A stretch of DNA of 64,000 bases from positions 2,418,001-2,482,000 of the forward strand of contig NZ_CP152342.1 of NCBI RefSeq assembly GCF_045291395.1, given 5' to 3'. Position 1 is the first letter of the stretch. Every line of letters begins with the position of its first letter. Of this stretch, positions 47,236 through 56,218 are shown piece by piece. Position numbers and translations under genes: made by a program. The notes under the pieces were generated by a model. The model saw nothing but the letters and a program-made list of their open reading frames with translations, had not been told where the DNA came from and searched no databases. The stretch is from MR-S7 sp000400995 (GTDB lineage: Bacteria > Pseudomonadota > Gammaproteobacteria > Burkholderiales > Burkholderiaceae_C).

Positions 47236-48519
47236 TCAGCGCCCGATGAACCAGAGGACCAGGGCCTCGACGAACGTGCCCACGGCGAGCGCGGCGGTGA
47301 CGAGCTTCCACTGCTGCACCGGCACGCTGCCCATGGTCTCGCCCGTGCGGCCGTTCACCGCGATGTAGTGCAGCATGCCGCCGCCCCGGCCCGGCTGGTG
47401 GTAGGAATAGAGCCATACCGGCAGGTACATCGCCACCCAGCGCGTGCCGTGCACGTCGAGCCGCTCCTGCTCCCAGCGCACGCCGCGGCCGTAGCGGCGC
47501 ACCGATGCCTGCACCTGCGCGCGCGCGATGGAGAGCAGCTGGTCCTCCAGGCGCGGGTGCAGGTGCTCCACGTCGCGGTCGCGCTTTTCCGAGGTGTAGC
47601 CGACGAGGTACGAGGCATTCCACTTCACCGCGTTCTTGGTGTCGAACGGCAGGATGGCGTTGATGACGTTGTGGGTGTTGGCCTGCGTGTCGAGGTTGCC
47701 GCGCTTGGCGCTCGACTCCAGCGTCAGGTCGTCCACCGTGAAGTCCACGTGCCGCTGCACGCGGTACACGTCGGCGTCGTAGTAGGTCTTCTGGTCCTTG
47801 CCCTCGCCGCGCGTGTAGCGGCGCGTCTCCACCTCACCGAAGCCGGCCACGTCGGCGCTGGCGTTGGCGTCCACCACCATATAGGGCAGGTAGACGCCCA
47901 GCACGTTCTCCGGCGCGAACTCCTCCTTGAACGCCTTGAGCGCGAACATGCGGCGCTTGCCCACGAACTGGCGGATGCGGGCCACCGCGTCGTCCTTCTT
48001 GATGTGGAAGGGCAGCACCGCGTCGGGCACCGCGCCGTTGTCGATCTGCTCGTTGACCCCCAGCATGTGGCGGCACCAGTGGCAGCGCGCGGTCATGGCG
48101 GTCTCGGTGTTGACCACCACGTCGGCGCCGCAGCCGGCGCAGTGGTAGGTGCGCAGGCTGGCCGCGTCGGCGGCGATGTTCTGCGCGCCGGAGGCGATCT
48201 GCGTGCCTTTCAGCTCGCCGATGCCCTCGCCCAGGCCGAACGCCTCCTCCACGCGCGCCGCCGTCCACTCGTGGCGGCAGTACAGGCAGACCAGCTTGTC
48301 GGTGCCCGCACGCTGGCGGATCTCGGTCGAGCCGCACTTGGGGCAGCGGTTGACGCCGTCGCGCAGCTCCCTGGAGGCCGTGTCGATGGCAACGGGATCG
48401 GGCGCGAGCAGCTCGTCGCGGATCGGCTCCGGCAGCGTGGCCGGGTCCACCGGGAACTCGCCGGGGGCGGGCGGCACGTCCCGCGGCGACCCCGGCCCGC
48501 TCGGAAGGGAGGCCGGCAT
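47236..48519 (-). CDS. TFIIB-type zinc-ribbon membrane protein
   Basis: This is a 427-residue protein. Two zinc ribbons are visible (CPKCGSTEIRQRAG...CLYCRHEW near residue 60; CAGCGADVV...CHWCRHMLG near 125), then a large cytoplasmic domain and a C-terminal membrane segment (LVTAALAVGTFVEALVLWFI). Such proteins are encoded beside SPFH-SHOCT proteins in many bacteria. The function is unknown; membrane stress or membrane-domain assembly has been proposed. Confidence 0.75.
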   Translation of the reverse strand: MPASLPSGPGSPRDVPPAPGEFPVDPATLPEPIRDELLAPDPVAIDTASRELRDGVNRCPKCGSTEIRQRAGTDKLVCLYCRHEWTAARVEEAFGLGEGIGELKGTQIASGAQNIAADAASLRTYHCAGCGADVVVNTETAMTARCHWCRHMLGVNEQIDNGAVPDAVLPFHIKKDDAVARIRQFVGKRRMFALKAFKEEFAPENVLGVYLPYMVVDANASADVAGFGEVETRRYTRGEGKDQKTYYDADVYRVQRHVDFTVDDLTLESSAKRGNLDTQANTHNVINAILPFDTKNAVKWNASYLVGYTSEKRDRDVEHLHPRLEDQLLSIARAQVQASVRRYGRGVRWEQERLDVHGTRWVAMYLPVWLYSYHQPGRGGGMLHYIAVNGRTGETMGSVPVQQWKLVTAALAVGTFVEALVLWFIGR

Positions 48520-49683
48520 CTACAGGCCGAGCGCCTTGGCCTTGACCGCGTCGTAGTCGGCCTGGGTGATGAGACCCGCGTCGAGCATCTGCTTGGCCTT
48601 GGTGAGCCGGGCGACGGGGTCGTCCGCCGCCGGTGCCGCGGGCGCGGGCGCAGGCGCCACCGGCTGCTGCAGGCCCGCCAGCCCGCCCAGCCCGCCCGTC
48701 GCGATGCCCATGCCCATGAGGCCGCCTACCCCGGCGTTCTGCCCCGCCCCCTGGATGCCCGCGGCCACCGAGGCCTGCAGGTTGGAATTGCCGCGCGCGC
48801 CGGCCAGCGCGTCGGCGCGCTGCACGCTCTTGAGCAGCTCGCGGGTATGGGCGTCGTACTCGATCGAGACAATGGCCGTGCGGATGATGGCCAGCCCGCG
48901 CCCGGACTTCCACTGGTAGGCGCGCTCGACCGCGTCCGACAGGCTCTGGGCGAAGCCCACGGAGTCCTGCTGGATCTTCGTGATGCGGTTGCCCTTGGCC
49001 GGGTCGTTGGTATAGAGGCTGAAGGCCGGCGCGAGCGAGGCCACCACCTCGTTGAAAAGCTGGCCCGCCGCAGCGTTGTCCAGGTCGGTGAAGTCGAACA
49101 CCTGGCCCGGCTGCAGGTACGCGGCCGGCACGAAGCTCTTCACGAACAGGATGGGATCGACGATCTTCAGCGTATAGCTGCCGCGCGTGATGGCGCCCAC
49201 CTGGGCATTCAGATAGCCGTCGTCCCAGTAGATCTCCGACTGCGTGCCGAAGCGGTTGTCCGGCAGCTCCTTGAGCGACACGAAGAACGCCGCCTGCTGC
49301 GAACCCGGCTGGCCGCCGAACTTGAAGCGCTCCCAGCTCTGCTTGACGAGCGCATCCATGAGGCCGCCGCCCGTGAAGATGGACTGGGAATTGAGATCGC
49401 TCGAATTCCACTCGTAGGCGCCCGGCTCGGCCGCGAAGCCGGTGATCGCGCCATCCTGCAGCAGCAGCAGGCCGTAGCCCTCGGGCACGACGATCCTGGA
49501 GCCGTTGGTGATGATGTTCGACGACCCCTTGGTGTTCGCGCCGCGCCCGGCATTGGTGCCGCGCGGCACCGCCGCGAACAGCGCCGCCGTGGGCGGCAGG
49601 CCGTCCGGCACCGTGTAGAAGTCCTTCCACTGGTCGGCCAGCGCTCCGCCGACCGAACCCACCGCTGCCTGGATGAGGCCCAT
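48520..49683 (-). CDS. SPFH-domain protein with C-terminal SHOCT-like motif
   Basis: This is a 387-residue protein. RIVVPEGYGLLLLQDGAITG starts the SPFH/band-7 (virion core/YdjI-like) domain. A Gly/Met-rich linker (residues about 315-350) leads to DDPVARLTKAKQMLDAGLIT, a SHOCT motif. It is expected to oligomerise at the membrane. The stop abuts the zinc-ribbon gene start, so they form one operon. Confidence 0.82.
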   Translation of the reverse strand: MGLIQAAVGSVGGALADQWKDFYTVPDGLPPTAALFAAVPRGTNAGRGANTKGSSNIITNGSRIVVPEGYGLLLLQDGAITGFAAEPGAYEWNSSDLNSQSIFTGGGLMDALVKQSWERFKFGGQPGSQQAAFFVSLKELPDNRFGTQSEIYWDDGYLNAQVGAITRGSYTLKIVDPILFVKSFVPAAYLQPGQVFDFTDLDNAAAGQLFNEVVASLAPAFSLYTNDPAKGNRITKIQQDSVGFAQSLSDAVERAYQWKSGRGLAIIRTAIVSIEYDAHTRELLKSVQRADALAGARGNSNLQASVAAGIQGAGQNAGVGGLMGMGIATGGLGGLAGLQQPVAPAPAPAAPAADDPVARLTKAKQMLDAGLITQADYDAVKAKALGL

Positions 49684-49935
49684 GATGCTTTCCTTGTGTC
49701 AATGCGCACCGCCGGGAGGTGGCGGGACGCCAAAAGCATATCCGAAGCGCAGCGGCGGCCGTCCCTGGAGGGGGCCGATGCAGCCATGCCGGCGGCTGAA
49801 AGGAAAGACGCGGCACAACCCGGGCAATACTGGCGCCATGCACCAGCACCCCACCGCCTTCCAGATCCCGCGCCGCATGCCGCACGGCGCCCGGCCCGCA
49901 ATGCGCCAGCACCGCCTGGCGGCGCCGCTGTGGCA

Positions 49936-51296
49936 ATGAGCGCCCCGCCCCCTCCCCCGCCCCGCTGTGGCGCGTATTCCTGCGCTTCCTGGGCCCCATG
50001 GTCCTGGCCAACCTGCTGCAGTCGCTGTCGGGCACGCTCAACGGCGTGTTCCTGGGCCGCATGCTGGGCGTGCAGGCGCTGGCGGCGGCATCGGCGTTCT
50101 TTCCCGTGCTGTTCGTGTTCATCGCCTTCATGATCGGCCTGGGCGCGGGCGCGTCGGTGCCCATCGGCCAGGCCTGGGGCGCGCGCCAGCCGGACAAGGT
50201 GCGCGCCATCGCCGGCACGGCGCTGGCGGTGGGCGTGCTCTTCGGCCTCGCGGCGGCCGTGCTCGGCGGCCTGTTCGCCGCGCCCGCCATGCGGCTGCTG
50301 GGCACGCCGCCCGACGTGCTGGAGACAGCCACCGCCTACGCGCGCGTGGTGCTGCTGGGCATGCCGGGGCTGTGCGTGTTCCTACTCGCCACCTCGCTGC
50401 TGCGCGGCGTGGGCGACACCGTGTCGCCCATGTGGGCCCTGCTGCTCTCGACCGGCGTGGGGCTGGTGGTCACGCCCGCGCTCATCGCGGGCTGGTGGGG
50501 GCTGCCCCGGCTCGGGGTGATGAGCGCTGGCGTATCCATGATCCTGGGCTTCACGCTGGCGCTGCTGTGGCTGGGCTGGCGGCTGCGCCGCATCCAGAGC
50601 CCGCTGGCGCCCGGCCGGGCGCTGTGGAGCGCGGTGCGCATCCAGCCCGCGCTGCTGCGCACCATCCTGCGCGTGGGCGTGCCCACGGGCGTGCTGATGG
50701 TGGCCACCTCGTTCGCGTCGCTGGTGGTGGTGTCGCTGGTCAACGGCTTCGGCTCCAGCGCCACGGCGGCCTATGGCGCGGTGAACCAGATCATGGGCTT
50801 CGCGCAGTTCCCCATCATCTCGGTGGCGATCACCGCCTCCATACTGGGCGCGCAAGCCATCGGCGCGGGCCGGCCCCAGCGGCTGGGCACCATCACGGCC
50901 ACGGCGATCTGGATGAACCTGGCGATCGGCGCCACGCTGGCCCTGGCGGGCACCGTGTTCGCGCGGCCGCTGCTGGGCCTGTTCCTCACCGACGCGCAGG
51001 TGGTGGAAACCGCAGCGCACCTGCTGCACATCGTGCTGTGGAGCGGGCTGGTCTTCGGCTGCTTCGTGGTGCTCTCGTCGGTGATGCGCGCCAGCGGCGA
51101 CGTGCTGGTGCCCACGGCCATCACCATCGGCGTGCTCGCGGTGCTGGAGCTGCCCCTGGCCTGGCTGCTCAGCCGCCACTTCGGCCTGACGGGCGTGTGG
51201 ATGGCGTTCCCCCTGTCCTACAGCCTCACGCTCGCGCTGCAGGCCGCCTACTACCACCGCGTGTGGAAGCGCAAGCCCGTGCGCCAGATGGTCTGA
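49936..51296 (+). CDS. MATE-family multidrug/sodium efflux transporter, frameshifted near start
   Basis: Twelve membrane segments with the MatE repeats: LQSLSGTLNGVFLGRMLGVQ and ASAFFPVLFVFIAFMIGLGA in the first half, FASLVVVSLVNGFGSSATAA in the second. As given, the first usable start in frame is ATG 49998, but coding sequence LWRVFLRFLGP continues upstream in frame. One extra C in the C-rich tract after ATG 49936 gives MSAPPPPPAPLWRVF and a normal 453-residue MATE protein. Substrate unknown. Confidence 0.85.
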
Positions 51297-51309
51297 CGCG
51301 CGCGGGCCT

Positions 51310-51963
51310 TCAGGCGCGCAGCGCCGCGCCCTCGGCGGCCGCCGCGGTGGGGTTGGGCTGGGCCGCGCCGATCCGGGTGAGCCGGTTGCGGTCGGTGTGC
51401 AGGAAGGGCTCGGCCCGGTCCGGGGTGACGAGCGTGGTCGTCAGCTCGTACGACCAGGTGCCGTCGTCATGCACCGTGACCTCGACCACATAGCGGTCGG
51501 TGCGGAACGCCTGCTCCAGGAACGGGTTGGAGCAGATGCCGTTCACCGTGGAGCCGCGCACCGCCTCCAGGCGGAAGGCCTTCGCATCCGCCGCGGCCTG
51601 GCCCATGGCCAGGGCCGTCTGACCGCGCGGGATCGTCAGCGTCTGGATCACCGTGCCCGTCGCGGGCTCCCACAGCCAGTAGCCCACCTGGTCGTGGAAA
51701 GTCTCCACATCATCGGGCTTGACGATGCGCGTGTGGTAGCGCAGGCCGTAGTAGAGCTGCGGCCCGTTGGTCTGGGCGTCGATCGGCTGCAGCTCGATGC
51801 GCTCGATGAACGCCTGCCGCTCGGGGCCGTCGGCCTTGGGGTTCACGTCCAGCCCGCGCGCGCCCGTCCAGACGCCCGCCAGGGGCGCCAGCGGGCCCAG
51901 GCAGGCCAGGGTGTGCACGTCCTGTTCCGGCTCGGTGTAGATATCTTGGGGGTACGAATGCAT
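51310..51963 (-). CDS. FABP-like / nitrobindin-type beta-barrel protein
   Basis: This is a 217-residue protein. LGPLAPLAGVWTGARGLDVN starts the THAP4/nitrobindin-like heme-binding barrel; further strands match (YYGLRYHTRIV, GYWLWEPATGTVIQTLTIPR). Many relatives are annotated as FABP family. The start chosen is ATG 51963. Convergent with the MATE gene. Function not established. Confidence 0.75.
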   Translation of the reverse strand: MHSYPQDIYTEPEQDVHTLACLGPLAPLAGVWTGARGLDVNPKADGPERQAFIERIELQPIDAQTNGPQLYYGLRYHTRIVKPDDVETFHDQVGYWLWEPATGTVIQTLTIPRGQTALAMGQAAADAKAFRLEAVRGSTVNGICSNPFLEQAFRTDRYVVEVTVHDDGTWSYELTTTLVTPDRAEPFLHTDRNRLTRIGAAQPNPTAAAAEGAALRA

Positions 51964-52003
51964 GGCCTGAGGCGCTAGAAGGATCGATGGAACTATCAAA
52001 ACA

Positions 52004-52090
52004 ATAGCTGGCTGCGCTTTCCATGCAATGGTTTCAGGCGAAAAACCACCTGAAACCCTTGTGCAGCAAGCGCAGGCAGCTCATTTTTTC
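52004..52090. repeat. Dispersed long hairpin repeat, copy R4
   Basis: An imperfect 85-base palindrome bounded by ATAGCTG and CAGCTCATT, with GCGCTT/AAGCGC arms and a central GGTTTCAGG/CCTGAAACC stem of 9 bp. It lies between the FABP-like gene and rimO. Confidence 0.65.
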
Positions 52091-52096
52091 AGGGCA

Positions 52097-53500
52097 TCAC
52101 ACCGGCACGCCCACCAGGTCGTGCCCCTGCGTGCCCACGATGCGCGCCTTCACGAAGTCGCCCACCTTGTAGGTCTTGCTGATCTTCTCGGGCGGCAGCA
52201 GGTGCACCACGCCGTCGATTTCCGGCGCATCGGCATAGCTGCGGCCCGTGCCGCCCTTCTTGCCCAGGCCGATGGACTGGTCCACCAGCACCTGCAGCGT
52301 CTGGCCCACGCGCTTTTGCAGCCTGGCGGTGGAAACCTCCTCGGCCACGGCCATGAAGCGCGCGCGGCGCTCCTCGCGCAACTCCATGGGCACCATGCCG
52401 GGCAGCGCGTTCGCCGTGGCGCCCTCCACGTCGCTGTAGGCGAAGCAGCCCGCGCGGTCGATCTGCGCGGCGCGCACGAAGTCGAGCAGATGCTCGAACT
52501 CTTCTTCCGTCTCGCCGGGAAAGCCCGCGATGAAGGTGCTGCGGATCACGATCTGCGGGCACGCCTCGCGCCAGCGCAGGATGCGCTCCAGGTTCTTCTC
52601 GCCGCTGGCGGGGCGCTTCATGCGCCTGAGCACGTCGGGGTGGCTGTGCTGCAGCGGCACGTCCAGGTAGGGCAGCACGTGGCCCTGGGCCATGAGCGGC
52701 AGGATATCGTCCACGCTGGGGTACGGGTACACGTAGTGCAGCCGCACCCAGGCGCCGTGCGCCTGCGCCATCTCGCCCAGCGCCTGCACCAGCTCCAGCA
52801 TGCGCGTCTTGACGGGCTTGCCGTCCCAGAAGCCCGTGCGGTACTTCACGTCCACGCCGTAGGCGGAGGTGTCCTGGCTGATGACCAGCAGCTCCTTGAC
52901 CCCGCCCTCGAACAGCGCCTTGGCCTCCTTGAGCACGTCGCCCACGGGGCGCGAGACGAGGTCGCCGCGCATCGAGGGAATGATGCAGAACGTGCAGCGG
53001 TGGTTGCAGCCCTCGCTGATCTTGAGGTAGGCGTAGTGCCGGGGCGTGAGCTTGATGCCCGCCTCCCCGAAGCCGCCCGGCACCAGGTCGATGAACGGAT
53101 CGTGCGGCTTGGGGCAGTGCTGGTGCACCGCGTTCATGACCTCCTGCGTGGCGTGCGGCCCCGTCACGGCCAGCACGCTCGGGTGCACCTCCTGCACCAG
53201 CGTGCCGCCGTCCTTGCCCGCCTTGGCGCCCAGGCAGCCGGTGACGATCACCTTGCCGTTCTCGGCCAGCGCCTCGCCGATGGTGTCCAGGCTTTCCCTG
53301 ACCGCATCGTCGATGAAGCCGCAGGTGTTGACGATGACCAGGTCCGCGCCGGCGAAGGTCTTGGAGGTTTCGTAGCCTTCGGCGCTGAGCTGGGTGAGGA
53401 TCAGCTCGGAGTCGGTCAGCGCCTTCGGGCATCCGAGGGAAACGAACCCGACCTTGGGCGCCGCCGTGGAAATTTTCGTGGGGGAGAGTACTTCGCTCAT
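52097..53500 (-). CDS. rimO: Ribosomal protein S12 methylthiotransferase RimO
   Basis: This is a 467-residue protein. An N-terminal UPF0004 domain (GCPKALTDSE, NTCGFIDDAVRES) with three Cys for one cluster, radical SAM CNHRCTFC near residue 167, and a C-terminal TRAM domain. It methylthiolates Asp88 of S12. Length and motifs are standard. Confidence 0.95.
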   Translation of the reverse strand: MSEVLSPTKISTAAPKVGFVSLGCPKALTDSELILTQLSAEGYETSKTFAGADLVIVNTCGFIDDAVRESLDTIGEALAENGKVIVTGCLGAKAGKDGGTLVQEVHPSVLAVTGPHATQEVMNAVHQHCPKPHDPFIDLVPGGFGEAGIKLTPRHYAYLKISEGCNHRCTFCIIPSMRGDLVSRPVGDVLKEAKALFEGGVKELLVISQDTSAYGVDVKYRTGFWDGKPVKTRMLELVQALGEMAQAHGAWVRLHYVYPYPSVDDILPLMAQGHVLPYLDVPLQHSHPDVLRRMKRPASGEKNLERILRWREACPQIVIRSTFIAGFPGETEEEFEHLLDFVRAAQIDRAGCFAYSDVEGATANALPGMVPMELREERRARFMAVAEEVSTARLQKRVGQTLQVLVDQSIGLGKKGGTGRSYADAPEIDGVVHLLPPEKISKTYKVGDFVKARIVGTQGHDLVGVPV

Positions 53501-53525
53501 CCCCGTATTGTCCCAGTTCCGCCTC

Positions 53526-53808
53526 AGAGCGTGCTCAAGGTCTTTTCATGGAGCCCGCAAGGCAGCAAACAGCCGCAATCTAGGCGCGCACCGCAGGCCA
53601 TGCCAGGCGGCCTGGGCAAGGTGCGCAACGACGAGTGCGGCTGTTTGCTGCCTTGCCCGCAGGGTTGCCCCGCCCAGGGGGCATCTGCCGCGTTGCCTGG
53701 CCGGCCGCGCAAATGCTTGCCGGGCCACCAGCCCGGCTACACTTTGCGCCTAACAGCTACCCCCTGGGTGGGGCAACGGGCTCCATGAAAAGACCTTGAA
53801 CACGCTCT
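53526..53808. mobile_element. MITE-like nested inverted-repeat element
   Basis: Outer terminal inverted repeats of 32 bases (53526-53557 and 53777-53808) match at 31 positions; AGAGCGTGCTCAAGGTC opens the left one. Inside are a perfect 21-base pair of arms (53557-53577 and 53636-53656) and an 18-base pair with one mismatch (53664-53681 and 53760-53777). There is no coding capacity. It fills the gap between rimO and phaR, and the right end touches the phaR stop codon. Confidence 0.8.
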
Positions 53809-54347
53809 CAGCGTTTCTTGAGGCCGAACGCGCCCAGCATCTGCTCGGTCTGCTTTTGCATCTGCTCCTGCATCTGCAGGAACATGTTCTGCGACTGCTC
53901 CACGTAATTGCCCATCATGCCCTTCACCAGCGGCGACTGCAGGTTCATGAACTGGGCCCACATCTCGGGCGTGAGCCCCTGCGACTGCTCGGCCAGCTTG
54001 GCCTGGATCTCGGTGAACATCTGCACGTTCTTTTCGAGGTAGGCGCCCATGAAGCCCTGCATGGCATGGCCGTAGAAGCGGATGATGTTGGCCAGCGCCG
54101 CCTCGCTGAACATGGGCGCGCCGCCCGCCTCCTCCTCCAGGATGATCTGCAGCAGGATGCTGCGCGTGAGGTCTTCGCTGCTCTTGGCATCGCGCACCAC
54201 CACGTTCTCGCCCTCCATCACGAGCTGCTTGACCTCGGTCAACGTGATGTAGGTGGAGGTGGAGGTGTCGTACAGCCGGCGGTTGGGGTATTTCTTGATG
54301 ACGCGTTGCGTAGGCTTCGGTTCTTGTGCGGGGTTCTGGTCTGGCAC
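53808..54347 (-). CDS. phaR: Polyhydroxyalkanoate synthesis repressor PhaR
   Basis: This is a 179-residue protein. TQRVIKKYPNRRLYDTSTST and YITLTEVKQLVMEGENVVVR form the PHB/PHA accumulation regulator DNA-binding domain; the C-terminal half is Met/Gln-rich helical. It represses phasin genes until PHA granules titrate it. GTG 54347 has AGGAG 7 bases upstream; ATG 54395 is an alternative. The stop codon overlaps the first base of the MITE-like repeat. Confidence 0.92.
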   Translation of the reverse strand: MPDQNPAQEPKPTQRVIKKYPNRRLYDTSTSTYITLTEVKQLVMEGENVVVRDAKSSEDLTRSILLQIILEEEAGGAPMFSEAALANIIRFYGHAMQGFMGAYLEKNVQMFTEIQAKLAEQSQGLTPEMWAQFMNLQSPLVKGMMGNYVEQSQNMFLQMQEQMQKQTEQMLGAFGLKKR

Positions 54348-54662
54348 CGGCGGCTCCTGGATTCGTTGCCCTTCAGGCGTTGTATTGCAGTGCAACAGAT
54401 TCTAGGCAGGCGGTGCCTGCGCAGCGCGCAGGAATACCCTGAGGCCCGGCCGTGAAAGCCGCCACGGCGCGCTGCGGCAGCGCAAGCGCACAAGCATGGC
54501 GGCGAGCTGCGGCCGGTTACCAGCGCACACAATCGCACAACGCCATTGCCACCTTTTTGGCACCGCCTGGATACAGTGGGGCTACGCATCTCAAGCGCCT
54601 TGAAACCACGCTTCTGATTTTCAGCTTCCGCTGCACCCTTGCTGCAGCAACGAAAGTACGGC
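54348..54662. other. Intergenic region, no gene seen
   Basis: About 315 bases upstream of phaR. It holds the phaR promoter region; no convincing frame, repeat or RNA is visible. Confidence 0.5.
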
Positions 54663-54890
54663 ATGGATACCAAGCTGCTTGAGGCCTCTGCCCGCACCGG
54701 GCATGCCGTCGTGCTGGTCGAACACGCGGATATCGACACCTTCCTGGCCCTGCGGGCGCAAGAGCTGGTCACGGGAGTTCTTCACGTCCTCCCTACTGGC
54801 GCACGCTACGCCACCGTCCACGGGCTGACACCCGATGGGCGCGCGCTCCTCGCATTGAAGCAGTGCGTGCGGCAGCGGTCCCGCAGGTAG
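54663..54890 (+). CDS. Small hypothetical protein
   Basis: This is a 75-residue frame starting at ATG 54663. The sequence is protein-like (HAVVLVEHADIDTFLALRAQ, then ELVTGVLHVLP). The opposite strand also holds a 162-codon frame from 55109 to 54621, so the assignment is uncertain. The 300 bases between this gene and dapA hold no better candidate. Confidence 0.35.
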   Translation: MDTKLLEASARTGHAVVLVEHADIDTFLALRAQELVTGVLHVLPTGARYATVHGLTPDGRALLALKQCVRQRSRR

Positions 54891-55188
54891 CCTCATCAGT
54901 CGCCAAGCCGGCTCGGTGTTGCTGCATTGGCTTGCCTGCTGGCCACCTTCTTTGAGAGGAGCCTTGAGTAGCTGTTTCGCCCCTGTCTCGGCAACTCCCA
55001 TGCCTGTCAGCGCGCGCACGGCCTCCACTTCGGTGCCGGTGCCGGTCAGCGCGCCAGCCACCACCGAGAACGGTACGGTGATGCCGACGCCCCCATAGGC
55101 GTCCTGCATAGGCAGCCTTTGAACAGTCAACACTTGGGGAGCCAAGCCTCCCGAACATGCTGCCAAATTTTGGGGCACTTTTTTTACT

Positions 55189-56100
55189 CTATTCCACAAG
55201 CCACGCCTCCAGCGCCGCGCGCACGGCCGTTGCCGTGGCAGGCGACACCTCGCACATTGGCAGCCGCAAGCCACCGCCGCACAGCCCGCGCAGTTGCGCA
55301 GCGCGCTTGGCGGGGCCGGGGCTGCTTTCGGCGAACAGGGCGCGCGTGAGCGGCAGCATGCGCGCGAAGAGCGCGCGCGCCTCGGGCAGGCGGCCCGCAT
55401 CCACGTGGGCGCACAGTGCCGCCACTTCGGCAGGCAGGATGTTGGCGACCACCGAGATCACGCCCTGCCCGCCCAACGCGAGGTACGGCAGGCTGGTGAA
55501 ATCGTCGCCGCTGTACAGCGCGAAGCCCGGCGGCACGGCCAGCGCGACGTCGGCCGCGCGGGCCATGTCGCCCGTCGCGTCCTTGAGGCCCGCGATGCGC
55601 GGGTGGCGCGCCAGCTCGGCCAGGGTGGCCACCTGCAGGTCGATCACCGTGCGGCCCGGCACGTTGTAGAGCACCAGCGGCAGCGCGGTCGCGTCGGCCT
55701 GCGCGCTGAAGTGCGCCACCAGCCCCCGCTGCGTGGGCTTGTTGTAGTACGGCACCACGCTGAGCAGCGAATCCGCGCCGCATTCCTCGGCGAAGCACGC
55801 CAGCGCCACCGCCTCGGCCGTGGAATTGGCGCCCACGCCGGCCATGACGTGCGTGCGGCCCGCCGCGTGCGCCACCGCTGCCGCCAGCAGTTCGCGGTGC
55901 TCGGCGTGCGAGAGCGTGGCGCATTCGCCCGTGGTGCCGGCGATGACGATACCGGCCGTGCCCGCCCCGATGTGCCAGTCGATCAGACGGCGCAGCGCGG
56001 GCAGATCGAGGCGCAGGTCGTCGGTGAACGGCGTGAGCAGCGCCACCAGGCTGCCGCGAGGCAGAGCCGGGCGCACGCCGGGAACAGGCGGTGTGTGCAT
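55189..56100 (-). CDS. dapA: 4-hydroxy-tetrahydrodipicolinate synthase family protein
   Basis: This is a 303-residue TIM-barrel aldolase. AGTTGECATLSHAEHRELLA holds the Thr pair; VPYYNKPTQRGLVAHF has the catalytic Tyr; RIAGLKDATGDM has the Schiff-base Lys. It condenses pyruvate with aspartate semialdehyde in the lysine pathway, although other aldolases of the same fold share these residues. No lysine genes are adjacent. Confidence 0.85.
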   Translation of the reverse strand: MHTPPVPGVRPALPRGSLVALLTPFTDDLRLDLPALRRLIDWHIGAGTAGIVIAGTTGECATLSHAEHRELLAAAVAHAAGRTHVMAGVGANSTAEAVALACFAEECGADSLLSVVPYYNKPTQRGLVAHFSAQADATALPLVLYNVPGRTVIDLQVATLAELARHPRIAGLKDATGDMARAADVALAVPPGFALYSGDDFTSLPYLALGGQGVISVVANILPAEVAALCAHVDAGRLPEARALFARMLPLTRALFAESSPGPAKRAAQLRGLCGGGLRLPMCEVSPATATAVRAALEAWLVE

Positions 56101-56126
56101 GGGTAATTCAGGAGACTATGGAAACA

Positions 56127-56210
56127 GGAGCTGCTCGCGCTTAGTATTCAATGATCTCCGCATGAAAACCATGCGAAACCCTTGCATACCAAGCGCTACT
56201 AGCTATGAAT
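56127..56210. repeat. Dispersed long hairpin repeat, copy R5
   Basis: An imperfect 84-base palindrome, AGCTGCTCGCGCTT at one end and AAGCGCTACTAGCT at the other, with an inner CGCATG/CATGCG stem. It shares CAATG and GAAACCCTTG with R4 at the same places. It lies between dapA and the oxidoreductase gene. Confidence 0.65.
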
Positions 56211-56218
56211 TTTGAGAA

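Noticed and set aside
47368..50133. A 921-codon rightward frame opposite the zinc-ribbon and SPFH genes
   Set aside because: Antisense shadow of two well-supported genes; no recognisable domain.
54621..55109. A 162-codon leftward frame opposite the 54663 gene
   Set aside because: Only the first 55 residues look protein-like and no family is recognised; could be a gene fragment, so not listed as a gene.
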